From assembly GCA_028874675.1 (NCBI GenBank), contig JAPPJA010000187.1, positions 1 to 12,750 on the forward strand: 12,750 nt of DNA, written 5' to 3'. Within the stretch, counting starts at the first letter, position 1, and each line of letters begins with the position of its first letter. This stretch comes from Chloroflexota bacterium. Its GTDB lineage: Bacteria > Chloroflexota > Dehalococcoidia > Lucifugimonadales > UBA3495. A program made the position numbers and the translations under genes. The notes beneath the pieces are model-generated. The model was not told the origin of the DNA and made no database searches. It worked only from the letters and a program-made list of their open reading frames with translations. This document shows positions 1 through 6,942 of this stretch, in pieces.

Positions 1-494
1 ATCCCATTATTCGACGATTCCTGGAGTTGGAGCCCCGTCCCAGTTCCATGGTGACAATGGTCCAGAGGGAAGTAGCCGAAAGCATGACCGCCACGCCGGG
101 AAAGATGACCCTGCTTTCCGTCGCTACCCAGTTTTATGCCAGTGCGAGAACAGTCTGCCAGGTCCCTCCTGCGGCTTTCCGTCCCCCACCCAAGGTAACT
201 TCCACGGTGGTCCGGCTCGACTTGCTGCGTTCTCGATCCCTGGAAGAGGGAGACGCTGCGGGGTTCTTTGATCTGGTGCGCGCGGGATTTTCGGCGCCCC
301 GGAAGCAATTGCGCAACTCTCTGGGTCATGGTCTGGGCATAAGTTCCTCGGAGAGCATGCAACTGCTGGAGATGGCCGGAATAGACGGCTCCCGACGGGC
401 CGAAACCCTGGGACTGGAAGAGTGGCTCGAGACCTATCGCCAATGGAAGAGGCTTGGGCAGTGCCTCGCCGTGGCACGGGAAAAGGTTTGCTAG
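1..494 (+). CDS. rsmA: 16S rRNA dimethyladenosine methyltransferase RsmA/KsgA (3' part)
   Basis: This is the C-terminal part of the enzyme that uses S-adenosylmethionine to dimethylate two adjacent adenines near the 3' end of 16S rRNA during small-subunit maturation. The frame is open from position 3 and ends at TAG 492-494; the N-terminal SAM-binding motifs lie outside the window. Visible family features, in order, are the MVQREVAESM helix, the conserved substrate-side segment PPAAFRPPPKVTSTVVRL, and the C-terminal FSAPRKQLRNSL motif that matches the family's F-x-x-RRK-x-LRN-x-L. About 163 residues are present of a usual 260-290. The first codons read in frame as an RRFLELEPRPS stretch, so any start inside the window is an artefact of truncation. 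The 3' end overlaps the probable ispE start, an arrangement common in many bacteria. Assignment is secure. Confidence 0.93.
   Translation, partial: PIIRRFLELEPRPSSMVTMVQREVAESMTATPGKMTLLSVATQFYASARTVCQVPPAAFRPPPKVTSTVVRLDLLRSRSLEEGDAAGFFDLVRAGFSAPRKQLRNSLGHGLGISSSESMQLLEMAGIDGSRRAETLGLEEWLETYRQWKRLGQCLAVAREKVC
445..452 (+). promoter_or_regulatory. Ribosome-binding site that favours the GTG461 start of ispE
   Basis: The purine-rich GGAAGAGG sits eight bases before GTG 461-463, inside the end of rsmA. It is the best Shine-Dalgarno match among the candidate ispE starts. The other candidates are ATG 443, and TTG 488 with GGGAAAAGG almost touching the start codon. Confidence 0.45.
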
Positions 495-1366
495 TTCAAG
501 CGACGGCAAAGTTGAACCTGGGCCTGGAAGTCCTGGGACGCCGCAACGACGGTTACCACGAGATCCGGACTGTAATGCAGGAAATTGACCTGGCGGACGA
601 GCTGGAGATTTTGCCCGCAGACTCTTTGGTAGTCCGGTGTGACGATCCCGCGCTGAATGGGGAGCGCAATCTGGTATGGAAGGCCGCCGTTGAACTTGCC
701 AGGGAATGCGGTCGGCTTCCCCTGGCCGAGATTACGGTGAGGAAGCGCATCCCAATAGCCATGGGCCTGGGCGGCGGCAGCAGCGACGCGGCGGCTGCGC
801 TGATGGGCTTGAACCAGTTCTGGAAGCTAGACCTGGGCCCGGAGAGGCTGGCTGCGGTCGCGTCGCGAGTCGGGTCCGATGTGCCGTTTTTTCTGTGGGG
901 AGGCGCAGCCCTCGCCAGCGGCCGAGGTGAAGTAATAGAGCCGCTGCCATCGCAGCGGGGAGTAAGTGTTTCCCTGATCTGCCCGGAGTCAACGATGATC
1001 GACAAGACAGCACGCCTGTATGGGCGTCTGAATTCCGGGCACTTCAGTGACGGCGGAGTTACCCAGCGGCTTGTGCAGAATCTGATTGCCGGCCAGTGGG
1101 CCGATGATTTGTTCCATAATGTATTTGAGGGCCCGGCCTTGCAGGAATTTTCGAGCCTGCCGGGAATTCTGGATGCGGTGGAAAGGGCCACCGGGCGGAG
1201 ACCCCACTTGTCCGGCGCTGGCCCGGCGCTCTTTTTGTATGCCTCTTCCCTGGTCGAGTACTATTCGGTGACCAGGGCCTTGCAAGGGCATCGGGCACAG
1301 GCGTATTTTGTACGCACTCTCGGGCGGTCAGCCAGACCATTGGCCGCTGGGTATCCCAGCCACTAA
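461..1366 (+). CDS. ispE: 4-diphosphocytidyl-2-C-methyl-D-erythritol kinase IspE
   Basis: IspE phosphorylates the 2-hydroxyl of CDP-methylerythritol with ATP in the MEP pathway to isopentenyl diphosphate. It is a GHMP-superfamily kinase. Numbered from GTG461 (301 residues, normal for the family): the substrate motif AKLNLGLEVLGRRNDGYHEI starts at 16 with Lys17; the ATP-binding glycine loop PIAMGLGGGSSDAAAAL is at 98-114; GSDVPFF carries the catalytic Asp at 140; and the C-terminal GHMP motif LSGAGPAL is at 250-257. All key residues are present. The start is uncertain: ATG443 adds six residues, GTG461 has the best ribosome-binding site, and TTG488 would leave only five residues before AKLN. 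All three overlap rsmA, which suggests translational coupling. The stop is TAA 1364-1366, 38 bp before lgt. Confidence 0.94.
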   Translation: MPRRGTGKGLLVQATAKLNLGLEVLGRRNDGYHEIRTVMQEIDLADELEILPADSLVVRCDDPALNGERNLVWKAAVELARECGRLPLAEITVRKRIPIAMGLGGGSSDAAAALMGLNQFWKLDLGPERLAAVASRVGSDVPFFLWGGAALASGRGEVIEPLPSQRGVSVSLICPESTMIDKTARLYGRLNSGHFSDGGVTQRLVQNLIAGQWADDLFHNVFEGPALQEFSSLPGILDAVERATGRRPHLSGAGPALFLYASSLVEYYSVTRALQGHRAQAYFVRTLGRSARPLAAGYPSH

Positions 1367-1389
1367 TGCAGCATTAATTTCTAACCAAC

Positions 1390-1395
1390 GGTGAG
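1390..1395 (+). promoter_or_regulatory. Ribosome-binding site of lgt
   Basis: GGTGAG lies nine bases before ATG 1405. It supports that ATG over the in-frame TTG at 1399, which would sit only three bases from this site. Confidence 0.5.
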
Positions 1396-1404
1396 TACTT
1401 GCCA

Positions 1405-2316
1405 ATGTTCATTCCAGGCGCAATCAACATTCCCTTCAGTCCGTACATTATTGATTTCGGACCATTCCTGCTCTCGTGGCATGGGTTCTTTACATTCGTG
1501 GCGGTGGCCACGGCAGTTTACCTGACAGTACGCTGGGGCAGAAGGGAAGGGTTGGACGGGGACGCGATACTCTCCATATCCGTCTGGTGCATCATCGGCG
1601 GAATCGTAGGAGCTCGCATCCTTCACGTAATTGATTTCTGGAGCAGGTACTCCGCAAACCCGATCAGCATATTTATGGTATGGCAAGGTGGCATCGCCAT
1701 ATTCGGGGCAATAATCGGCGGGTTTATTTTTGGCGCGGCCTATATATTGATTCGCAACTCCAACTGGTTCCTCACCCTGTGGGGGAAGTTTTTCCGGTTC
1801 GCGGGAGAACCTGAGAAAGCCCCATTGCCTGGTGTGGGTCGACTGGCCGATGTGGCGGCGCCGGCCTTGCTCGTGGCAATGGCCATTGGCAGGCTTGGCG
1901 ACATAATCAACGGTGAGCATTGGGCCAAGTTTACGGACTTGCCCTGGGGGGTTGTATATTCCCATATCGACAGCCCCGGGGCCTTTCGCGCGGCCAGTCA
2001 TCCGGCGGTAGCCTACGAATTGCTGATGGACCTGGCAATTTTTGCCATCATCTGGCCCCTTCGCAACAGGATCAGGCCAGACGGCATGATATTCGTGCTT
2101 TATGGCGCCATGTATTCCATTGGCCGGTTCTTCATCAGCTTCCTGCGTGTGGAGTCCAACACCTACTTTGGAGGGGCGCTGAATGAGGCGCAGATAGTGT
2201 CGCTGATCGTAGTGCTGATAACCGTACCGTTGCTGGTTTACAAGGCCCAGTTTGTCCGCGCTCCCAGGCGCAGGGCTGCGGCGCCCCGGCGGCAAACCGA
2301 CAATTCGGCAGAATAG
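1405..2316 (+). CDS. lgt: Prolipoprotein diacylglyceryl transferase Lgt
   Basis: Lgt is a polytopic inner-membrane enzyme that moves a diacylglyceryl group from phosphatidylglycerol to the lipobox cysteine of prolipoproteins, the first step of lipoprotein maturation. The 303-residue product has about seven hydrophobic segments. Its signature GRLGDIINGEHW is at 162-173 with the essential-type Arg163. HPAVAYE (199-205) matches the usual HPxxLYE, and GRFFISFLR is at 240-248. Differences from E. coli Lgt are visible: Asp166 replaces the Asn of the RxGN motif, and VWQGGIAIFG carries Phe where E. coli has the HG-loop histidine. I believe related phyla share these changes. A polar stretch at about 117-147 looks longer than the usual loop between two membrane helices. 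The C-terminal tail is Arg/Ala-rich. It lies between ispE and the phosphoribosyltransferase gene, probably in one operon. Confidence 0.95.
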   Translation: MFIPGAINIPFSPYIIDFGPFLLSWHGFFTFVAVATAVYLTVRWGRREGLDGDAILSISVWCIIGGIVGARILHVIDFWSRYSANPISIFMVWQGGIAIFGAIIGGFIFGAAYILIRNSNWFLTLWGKFFRFAGEPEKAPLPGVGRLADVAAPALLVAMAIGRLGDIINGEHWAKFTDLPWGVVYSHIDSPGAFRAASHPAVAYELLMDLAIFAIIWPLRNRIRPDGMIFVLYGAMYSIGRFFISFLRVESNTYFGGALNEAQIVSLIVVLITVPLLVYKAQFVRAPRRRAAAPRRQTDNSAE

Positions 2317-2327
2317 CGGGTTCAGTT

Positions 2328-2813
2328 ATGAATTTGAACGGTGTAAATGCTTCGGAGACTGTAGAAACCCTGGCACACGTCGGTGTCAGGACGGTGAGAT
2401 ACGAAGAAATCAGCCAGGGTATCGAGATCCTGTGTGAGCAGATCGCCGCTTCTCCGGATGGCTGGACCCCGGATGCCGTGGTTGCGGTGGTACGTGGGGG
2501 CCTGGTTCCTGCCACCCATGTCTGTCACTATTTCGAGCGGCCCATCTGTTTCATTTACAACGATGTTTTGCTGGACAAGCTGGACAGCCACCGGCGCATT
2601 CTGATTGTGGACGAAATCAATGATACCGGCAGGGCGTTCCACCGGATCCGGTCGCAGATTTTCAGTCAGCCCCCAAACGAACATCTGGACGTTCGGTATG
2701 CGGCGCTTTACACCCGCCACACCACCTCGTTCAGCGCCGATTACTTCCTGGATTTTGAGCCCTATTACCTCAGGGACGCCACCTGGCAGAACTTTCCCTG
2801 GGAACGGGCATAA
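2328..2813 (+). CDS. Purine (hypoxanthine/xanthine-guanine type) phosphoribosyltransferase
   Basis: This small type I phosphoribosyltransferase (161 residues) probably joins a purine base to PRPP to give a nucleoside monophosphate in salvage. The PRPP-binding loop is ILIVDEINDTG at 91-101, with Glu-Ile where many homologues have Asp-Asp/Ile. AVVRGGLVPA at 54-63 is the pyrophosphate-binding loop. The C-terminus WQNFPWE resembles the WxxFPWE ending of xanthine-guanine and archaeal-type enzymes, where an aromatic stacks on the base. The base (hypoxanthine, guanine or xanthine) cannot be fixed from sequence alone. ATG 2328 follows the lgt stop by 11 bp, so the gene is probably co-transcribed; the ribosome-binding site is weak. 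The stop TAA 2811-2813 is only 24 bp from the convergent recJ stop, and I see no convincing terminator between them. Confidence 0.85.
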   Translation: MNLNGVNASETVETLAHVGVRTVRYEEISQGIEILCEQIAASPDGWTPDAVVAVVRGGLVPATHVCHYFERPICFIYNDVLLDKLDSHRRILIVDEINDTGRAFHRIRSQIFSQPPNEHLDVRYAALYTRHTTSFSADYFLDFEPYYLRDATWQNFPWERA

Positions 2814-2837
2814 GGCCGCTCACTGCCGCAGAAGGCG

Positions 2838-4559
2838 TCAAGAGCCCCCGGCGCCTGCCACGCGATAGTCCTCGGCAACCAGGCTGCACCGGGTTTTCCC
2901 CTGCCAGGTATCCACGCTAAGGGTGAAGGCCAGGTCAATTCTCTCAGTCCCCTGGTCCCATTCCGCCGCCCGGTTAAAGATAAGAACGGGAAATCGCTTG
3001 CGCCCGTCGCTGACCACCAGTTTCAGGTACTGTCCCGCTTTCCCGATCCTGTACAGTTCCTCCACTTTGAGCCCGCGCGACATGAAGATGGGTCGCGGAT
3101 TGGCCACGCCGAAGGGCTCAATAAGTTCAAGCTCCGATAACAGCTTCGGAGTCAGTTCGGACAACCCGACCTCCGCATCAATTTCCAGCGCCGGCGCTGT
3201 GTCCGTATGTGCCAGGTGAGTTGCCGCAATCCCGCACAGGCGGGCCTGCAGGGCCGGGACATTCTCGCGCCGGACAGAAAAGCCGGCAGCCTGGGAATGC
3301 CCTCCGTGTCGAAGAAAAAGGTCGCCGCATTCGTTGAACGCGTTGACCAGGTTGAAAGTCGGAATGCTGCGCCCGCTTCCAACGAAAATATCCTCACCCA
3401 CGGAGGCCAGGGCAACGGCAGGCCGCTGGTATTCTCGGGACAGCCTTCCGGCCACGAGACCGGCCACTCCCGGAGTAATTTCCGGTCCGTCGATGAAGAT
3501 AAAGGGAGGAATTTGTTCCTGCAGGTCCAGCTTGCCGGCAGCGGCCTCGAATGCCGCAGCGGTTAACTCTCTGCGTTCCTGGTTTTGGGACTCCAGCCGC
3601 CGCGCAAGGATTTCCGCTTCGCTCTCATCCCGGGTCACCAGTAGCTGCAGGCTGTCCCCGGCCTGCCCCATCCTCCCGGCGGCGTTGAGCCGGGGAGCGA
3701 TCTGGAATGCCACGGTTTCGGTATTGATGGGCTTGTTCTCAAGTCCAGCCAGGCGGTACATGGCCTTCAGGCCTGGCCTCTTTGTGCGACTTAACTCTGC
3801 CAGCCCCTGGGTGACCAGGAATCGATTTTCGTCCACCAGGGGAACCATGTCAGCAATAGTGCCGAGAGCGGCCAGTTCCAGCAGGGCACTGGGAGCGGGC
3901 ATACCCCGCAACCGGTACAGGCCCTGAGCCAGTTTCAGCGCCAGGCCCGCGCCGCACAATTGTGGGAAGGGATACTGATTGCCGGGAGTGCCGGGATTGA
4001 TGATGGCATATGCAGCGGGAGGGTCGGCCGGCGGTACGTGGTGATCGGTGACTATGACCTTTATGCCAAGTGAGTTGGCCAGCTTCACCTCGCTATGGGA
4101 GGAAGCCCCACAGTCAACCGTGAGGATGAGGGAAGCTCCCAACGCCGAGAAATGGCGCACCGCCTCTTCCGACAGGCCGTGTCCCTCCGCGACCCGGTCC
4201 GGCAAATAGGGCACCGCATCCAGGCCAAAGTCGGCGAGAGCTTCGGTTAGGATTGCTGTGCCGGTAATGCCATCTACGTCGAAGTCACCCACGATTCCCG
4301 CAAGCTCCCTGGCGCTTCCATTCGCTGAGGAAGCTATGGCCTGGTTCAGTAACTGCAGAGCCGCTTCCATGCCATCCAGCCGCATGGGGCAATGTGGCAG
4401 GCGATGGGGAGGGTTCAGGAACAGGCGCAGCTTCTCTGCGCTGTCGATTCCCCTTGTCAACAGTAACCTGACAATCACCGGCGACAGGTTTTCGGGCAGT
4501 GTGTGCCGAGTTTCTCCGGAGGGCGGATCCTTTAACTTCCATTGCTTCATGGGCTTCAT
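2838..4559 (-). CDS. recJ: Single-stranded-DNA-specific exonuclease RecJ
   Basis: RecJ is a 5'-3' single-strand DNA exonuclease acting in recombination (RecF pathway), mismatch repair and base-excision repair. The 573-residue length is close to E. coli RecJ. DHH-family metal motifs are intact: GDFDVDG at 91-97, TVDCG at 147-151 and TDHHVP at 171-176. ALGTIADMVPL is at 231-241 and the IAPRLNAAGRMG block at 287-298. The DHHA1 domain shows GVAGLVAGRLSREY (364-377) and the GGHSQAAG loop (419-426). The remaining 140 residues fit the OB-fold DNA-binding domain. The start ATG 4559 has no clear Shine-Dalgarno; a second in-frame ATG three codons later is equally weak. It is transcribed against the upstream block, preceded by a 354-bp gap, so probably from its own promoter. 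Confidence 0.96.
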   Translation of the reverse strand: MKPMKQWKLKDPPSGETRHTLPENLSPVIVRLLLTRGIDSAEKLRLFLNPPHRLPHCPMRLDGMEAALQLLNQAIASSANGSARELAGIVGDFDVDGITGTAILTEALADFGLDAVPYLPDRVAEGHGLSEEAVRHFSALGASLILTVDCGASSHSEVKLANSLGIKVIVTDHHVPPADPPAAYAIINPGTPGNQYPFPQLCGAGLALKLAQGLYRLRGMPAPSALLELAALGTIADMVPLVDENRFLVTQGLAELSRTKRPGLKAMYRLAGLENKPINTETVAFQIAPRLNAAGRMGQAGDSLQLLVTRDESEAEILARRLESQNQERRELTAAAFEAAAGKLDLQEQIPPFIFIDGPEITPGVAGLVAGRLSREYQRPAVALASVGEDIFVGSGRSIPTFNLVNAFNECGDLFLRHGGHSQAAGFSVRRENVPALQARLCGIAATHLAHTDTAPALEIDAEVGLSELTPKLLSELELIEPFGVANPRPIFMSRGLKVEELYRIGKAGQYLKLVVSDGRKRFPVLIFNRAAEWDQGTERIDLAFTLSVDTWQGKTRCSLVAEDYRVAGAGGS

Positions 4560-4913
4560 GTTCAGGCAAAGACTTTGCTGGTCAGCCGGTCGATTCCCGG
4601 GAGTCTGAAACAGGCTGTTGGGGTGTGGTCGCTGTTGTATGGCCCCCGGCCGCCCGTCTGCCTGGACAGGTTACCTTGCTGGCGGGGAAAGCGCTACGGG
4701 CGGATGTCAGTGGAAAGATAAAGGGTTGAATTTACCGCTTGGCTGTTGGGGCTGCGTGGAGACGGTTTGATACCAGGACACGGCGAGTGGAGGGCGGGCG
4801 GACCTTCTTGCGGGCCACGGGCCCGGGTGAACTACCGGCGGCTTGCGGCAGTGACTGGAGACGGGTAGGACTGCTATTGAGCTGACCTCTTGCGGCGGGA
4901 CAGACTGCCAGGG
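4560..4913. other. 354-bp intergenic region without a recognisable gene
   Basis: This GC-rich stretch lies upstream of recJ and downstream of the membrane-protein gene, both on the minus strand. No frame gives a protein-like product and no tRNA is seen. Contents: an 11-bp direct repeat GGCTGTTGGGG at 4613-4623 and 4741-4751; three copies of CTTGCGG at 4807-4813, 4842-4848 and 4889-4895; and a possible stem CTGACC/GGTCAG (4882-4887 with 4912-4917) overlapping the end of the upstream gene. The only AT-rich patch, about 4715-4735, could hold a recJ promoter, but no convincing -10/-35 pair stands out. Confidence 0.5.
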
Positions 4914-5465
4914 TCAGGGCTGGCTGCCGGGCGAAGTCGGTGGATCTGGCGGATTGCCCCGGTCACGCGCTTCCCGCTGCTGGCGGCGAAGCTCATGCCG
5001 GAGCAGGTTGGCGGCAGTAATCTTGTCCACGAAATTGCTGATAAAAATGTAGCGGAAGTCGTATCCCCAAGCAGTATCCCAGGCGCCCCAGAGGGTGTAT
5101 AGAAACAGGAGAAACGCGATCACAAATGCAATCAGGGTTATCTGGGAAGGGACTGCGCCGGGAGCATCGGCGGTGGCGCCGGTGAAGTAGGCGACGAATA
5201 CGAGCACCACCAGCATCAGATGCACCAGGGTTGCCTGCATGCCCTGGAAGGCGCCCCAGGTTGATTGCCTGCTCCGGAAGGAGCGGGAAATGATATAGGC
5301 AAGAATGGGGCTGGGAAGCAAGGCAAACCCGATGTTGCCAAGAAGCGGAAAGAGAGGGACGCCCAGTAACAGGGGGGCTGCGTGGGCGATGGCGCTTCCC
5401 ACGCGCTCCACCCTGGTGAAGACGAGAGGTTCCTCAACCTCGCCGGGTGTTGGGCGGCGAAACAT
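4914..5465 (-). CDS. Small integral membrane protein, Tic20/DUF4870-like
   Basis: This 183-residue membrane protein has no assigned function. A cytosolic-looking N-terminus (1-20, acidic and Pro-rich) precedes hydrophobic segments at about 27-60 (one long or two short), 78-96 and 108-132, then a very charged tail (155-183) with HELRRQQREARDRG and a Pro-rich end. The pattern VERVGSAIAHAAPLL followed by WGAFQGMQATLVHL resembles the Tic20/DUF4870 layout, in which a histidine-containing first helix is followed by an HxxQA-type segment before the next helix; this is pattern recognition, not a search. ATG 5465 lies 15 bp after the fabF stop, so it is probably the second gene of a fabF operon. AGGG about 11 bases upstream is only a weak ribosome-binding site. 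The link to fatty-acid synthesis is positional only. Confidence 0.7.
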   Translation of the reverse strand: MFRRPTPGEVEEPLVFTRVERVGSAIAHAAPLLLGVPLFPLLGNIGFALLPSPILAYIISRSFRSRQSTWGAFQGMQATLVHLMLVVLVFVAYFTGATADAPGAVPSQITLIAFVIAFLLFLYTLWGAWDTAWGYDFRYIFISNFVDKITAANLLRHELRRQQREARDRGNPPDPPTSPGSQP

Positions 5466-5480
5466 ATCCGACAGAGCCCT

Positions 5481-6725
5481 TCAGGTTGCCCAGGCCGGGT
5501 CGGTAAAGACCAGCACGGAATTGTGGCCGCCAAACCCGAAGGAATTGCTCATGGCCACATCCACCTTTGCCGTGCGAGCGGTAAGCGGCGTGTAGTCCAG
5601 ATCGCACTCCGGGTCCGGGTCCACCAGGTTGATAGTGGGGGGAATTGTGTCCTCCTGGATTGCCTTCACGCAGAGGGCCGCTTCAAGGGCCCCTCCAGCT
5701 CCCAGCAGGTGACCGGTCATGGACTTGGTGGAACTGATGGGGACCCGGTAAGCTTCCTCACCCATGGCCAGCTTGATCGCCTTGGTTTCCTGCCAGTCGT
5801 TTAGTGGGGTAGAGGTGCCATGGGCGTTGAGGTAGTCCACCTCCGATACATCCACTGAGGCGGCCTCCAGGGCCAGTCGAATGGCGTTGGCGGCGCTCAG
5901 GCCGGTGGGGTTGGGTTCGGTCAGGTGGTGGGCATCCGAAGTGGCGCCGTAACCCCGCAGTTCGGCAAGGGCAGTGGCGCCGCGCTTCCGGATGTGCTCC
6001 TCGCTTTCAAGGACCAGGACCGCAGATCCTTCGCCCATTACGAAACCGTCGCGGTCCCGGTTGAAAGGCTTGCTGGCCCGGGCAGGGTCTTCGTTGAAGC
6101 GGGAGAGGGCGCGAAGGGAATTGAACCCGGCTACCGCAATGGGAACAATTGGAGCCTCGCTTCCGCCGGCCAGCACCACATCGGCCTGGCCCCGACGTAT
6201 CATTTCCCAACCCTGACCCAGGGCATCGGCCCCGCTGGAACAGGAAGAAACGACGCAGTAATTCGCTCCCATTGACCCGGTAACCATGGAAACCTGGGCG
6301 GACGCCATGTCGCCCAGCATCATCGGAATGAGGAAGGGCGTTACCCTCCGCGGGCCGCGATCGCGCAGGACATCGTACTGCTGGGAAAGGGTAAGGATTC
6401 CGCCAATGCCGCTGCCAATGATGGCGCCCACGCGAAAGGGGTCCTCGTCGGCCAGGTCAATGCCGGCGTTGCGGCAAGCTTCCTGGGCGGCGACGGCGGC
6501 AAACTGGGCGAAACGGTCCATCCGCCGACTCTCCTTGCGTTCCAGGTAAGCCTCGGGGTCGAAGCCCTTTACCTCGGCGGCGAAGGTTGTGTCGAATCCC
6601 TCAGTATCGAAAGCGGTAATGAAGTCAATGCCGGACTTTCCGGCAGAGATGGATTCCCAGGTGGACTGGATCTCCAGCCCAAGAGGACTGATCACTCCCA
6701 GCCCAGTAACAAATACCCTTTGCAC
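5481..6725 (-). CDS. fabF: Beta-ketoacyl-ACP synthase II FabF
   Basis: FabF condenses malonyl-ACP with acyl-ACP to elongate fatty acids. At 414 residues it matches the family. It begins with the typical MQRVFVTGLGVISPLG. The Cys-His-His triad is present: Cys162 in VVSSCSSGADALG, His302 in NAHGTSTPLND and His339 in STKSMTGHLLGAGG, with Lys334. The glycine-rich C-terminus SNSFGFGGHNSVLVF is also present. The nucleophile context SSCSSG differs from the more common TACATG/TACSTG. The start is GTG 6725; an in-frame TGA two codons upstream means the frame cannot extend, and no strong Shine-Dalgarno is seen. Unlike many bacteria there is no acpP, fabD or fabG beside it. It is probably co-transcribed with the membrane-protein gene downstream. 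A specialised KAS role is possible, but standard FabF is the simplest reading. Confidence 0.94.
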   Translation of the reverse strand: MQRVFVTGLGVISPLGLEIQSTWESISAGKSGIDFITAFDTEGFDTTFAAEVKGFDPEAYLERKESRRMDRFAQFAAVAAQEACRNAGIDLADEDPFRVGAIIGSGIGGILTLSQQYDVLRDRGPRRVTPFLIPMMLGDMASAQVSMVTGSMGANYCVVSSCSSGADALGQGWEMIRRGQADVVLAGGSEAPIVPIAVAGFNSLRALSRFNEDPARASKPFNRDRDGFVMGEGSAVLVLESEEHIRKRGATALAELRGYGATSDAHHLTEPNPTGLSAANAIRLALEAASVDVSEVDYLNAHGTSTPLNDWQETKAIKLAMGEEAYRVPISSTKSMTGHLLGAGGALEAALCVKAIQEDTIPPTINLVDPDPECDLDYTPLTARTAKVDVAMSNSFGFGGHNSVLVFTDPAWAT

Positions 6726-6866
6726 TGCTCAGCTCATCTCGTCGCTGAACCTGGAGAGAGGCCAGCAACCTGTGGTTTCAATGTCCGGACCTCGCAAATG
6801 CCGCGTTTGGAGAGGTGGAGACTCTCGGTTGGCACACATTCACCTGTGCCGGGCATAACAACAACC

Positions 6867-6908
6867 GACAGGCCGGGAAGCCCGGATTCCGGGATTCCTC
6901 AGCCTGTC
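6867..6908 (-). terminator. Probable intrinsic terminator of the radical SAM gene
   Basis: A long imperfect hairpin forms from GACAGGC (6867-6873) with GCCTGTC (6902-6908), then GGAA (6876-6879) with TTCC (6895-6898), then CCCGG (6881-6885) with CCGGG (6889-6893), closing a 3-base loop: 16 pairs in three helices. On the minus strand it is followed by GGTTGTTGTT (6866 down to 6857), a T-rich but interrupted tract. It starts 33 bp past the radical SAM stop, in the right orientation. Confidence 0.65.
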
Positions 6909-6942
6909 CTGCATTCCAATGGGTGCAGGCTCGCTTACCTGC
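6908..6942 (-). other. Second hairpin with two mutually exclusive pairings
   Basis: CCTGCA (6908-6913) can pair with TGCAGG (6924-6929). Alternatively GCAGG (6925-6929) can pair with CCTGC (6938-6942), which touches the radical SAM stop codon. The two pairings share the same arm and cannot form together. The structure lies between the stop and the larger terminator-like hairpin and may simply protect the mRNA 3' end. Confidence 0.35.

Noticed and set aside
1381..2295. 304-codon open frame on the minus strand
   Set aside because: It mirrors lgt; the product is low-complexity and His/Pro/Tyr-rich without membrane or domain features.
2833..2856. AGGCG/CGCCT stem at the convergent phosphoribosyltransferase-recJ junction as a two-way terminator
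   Set aside because: Only five pairs with a 14-base loop, no T-tract on either strand, and it lies mostly inside recJ.
4570..4606. tRNA-like T-arm, CCGG-TCGATTC-CCGG, flanked by AGACT/AGTCT
   Set aside because: No D-arm, anticodon arm or proper acceptor spacing, and the loop lacks the TTCRA pattern at the right place.
4800..4915. Plus-strand resemblance to RNase P RNA 3' segments (GACGGGTAGGACTGCTATTGAG, with GACAGA after it)
   Set aside because: The other universally conserved RNase P RNA blocks (GAGGAAAGTCC, the CCAAATAG-type segment) are missing, so the match is partial and probably chance. An Rfam search would settle it.
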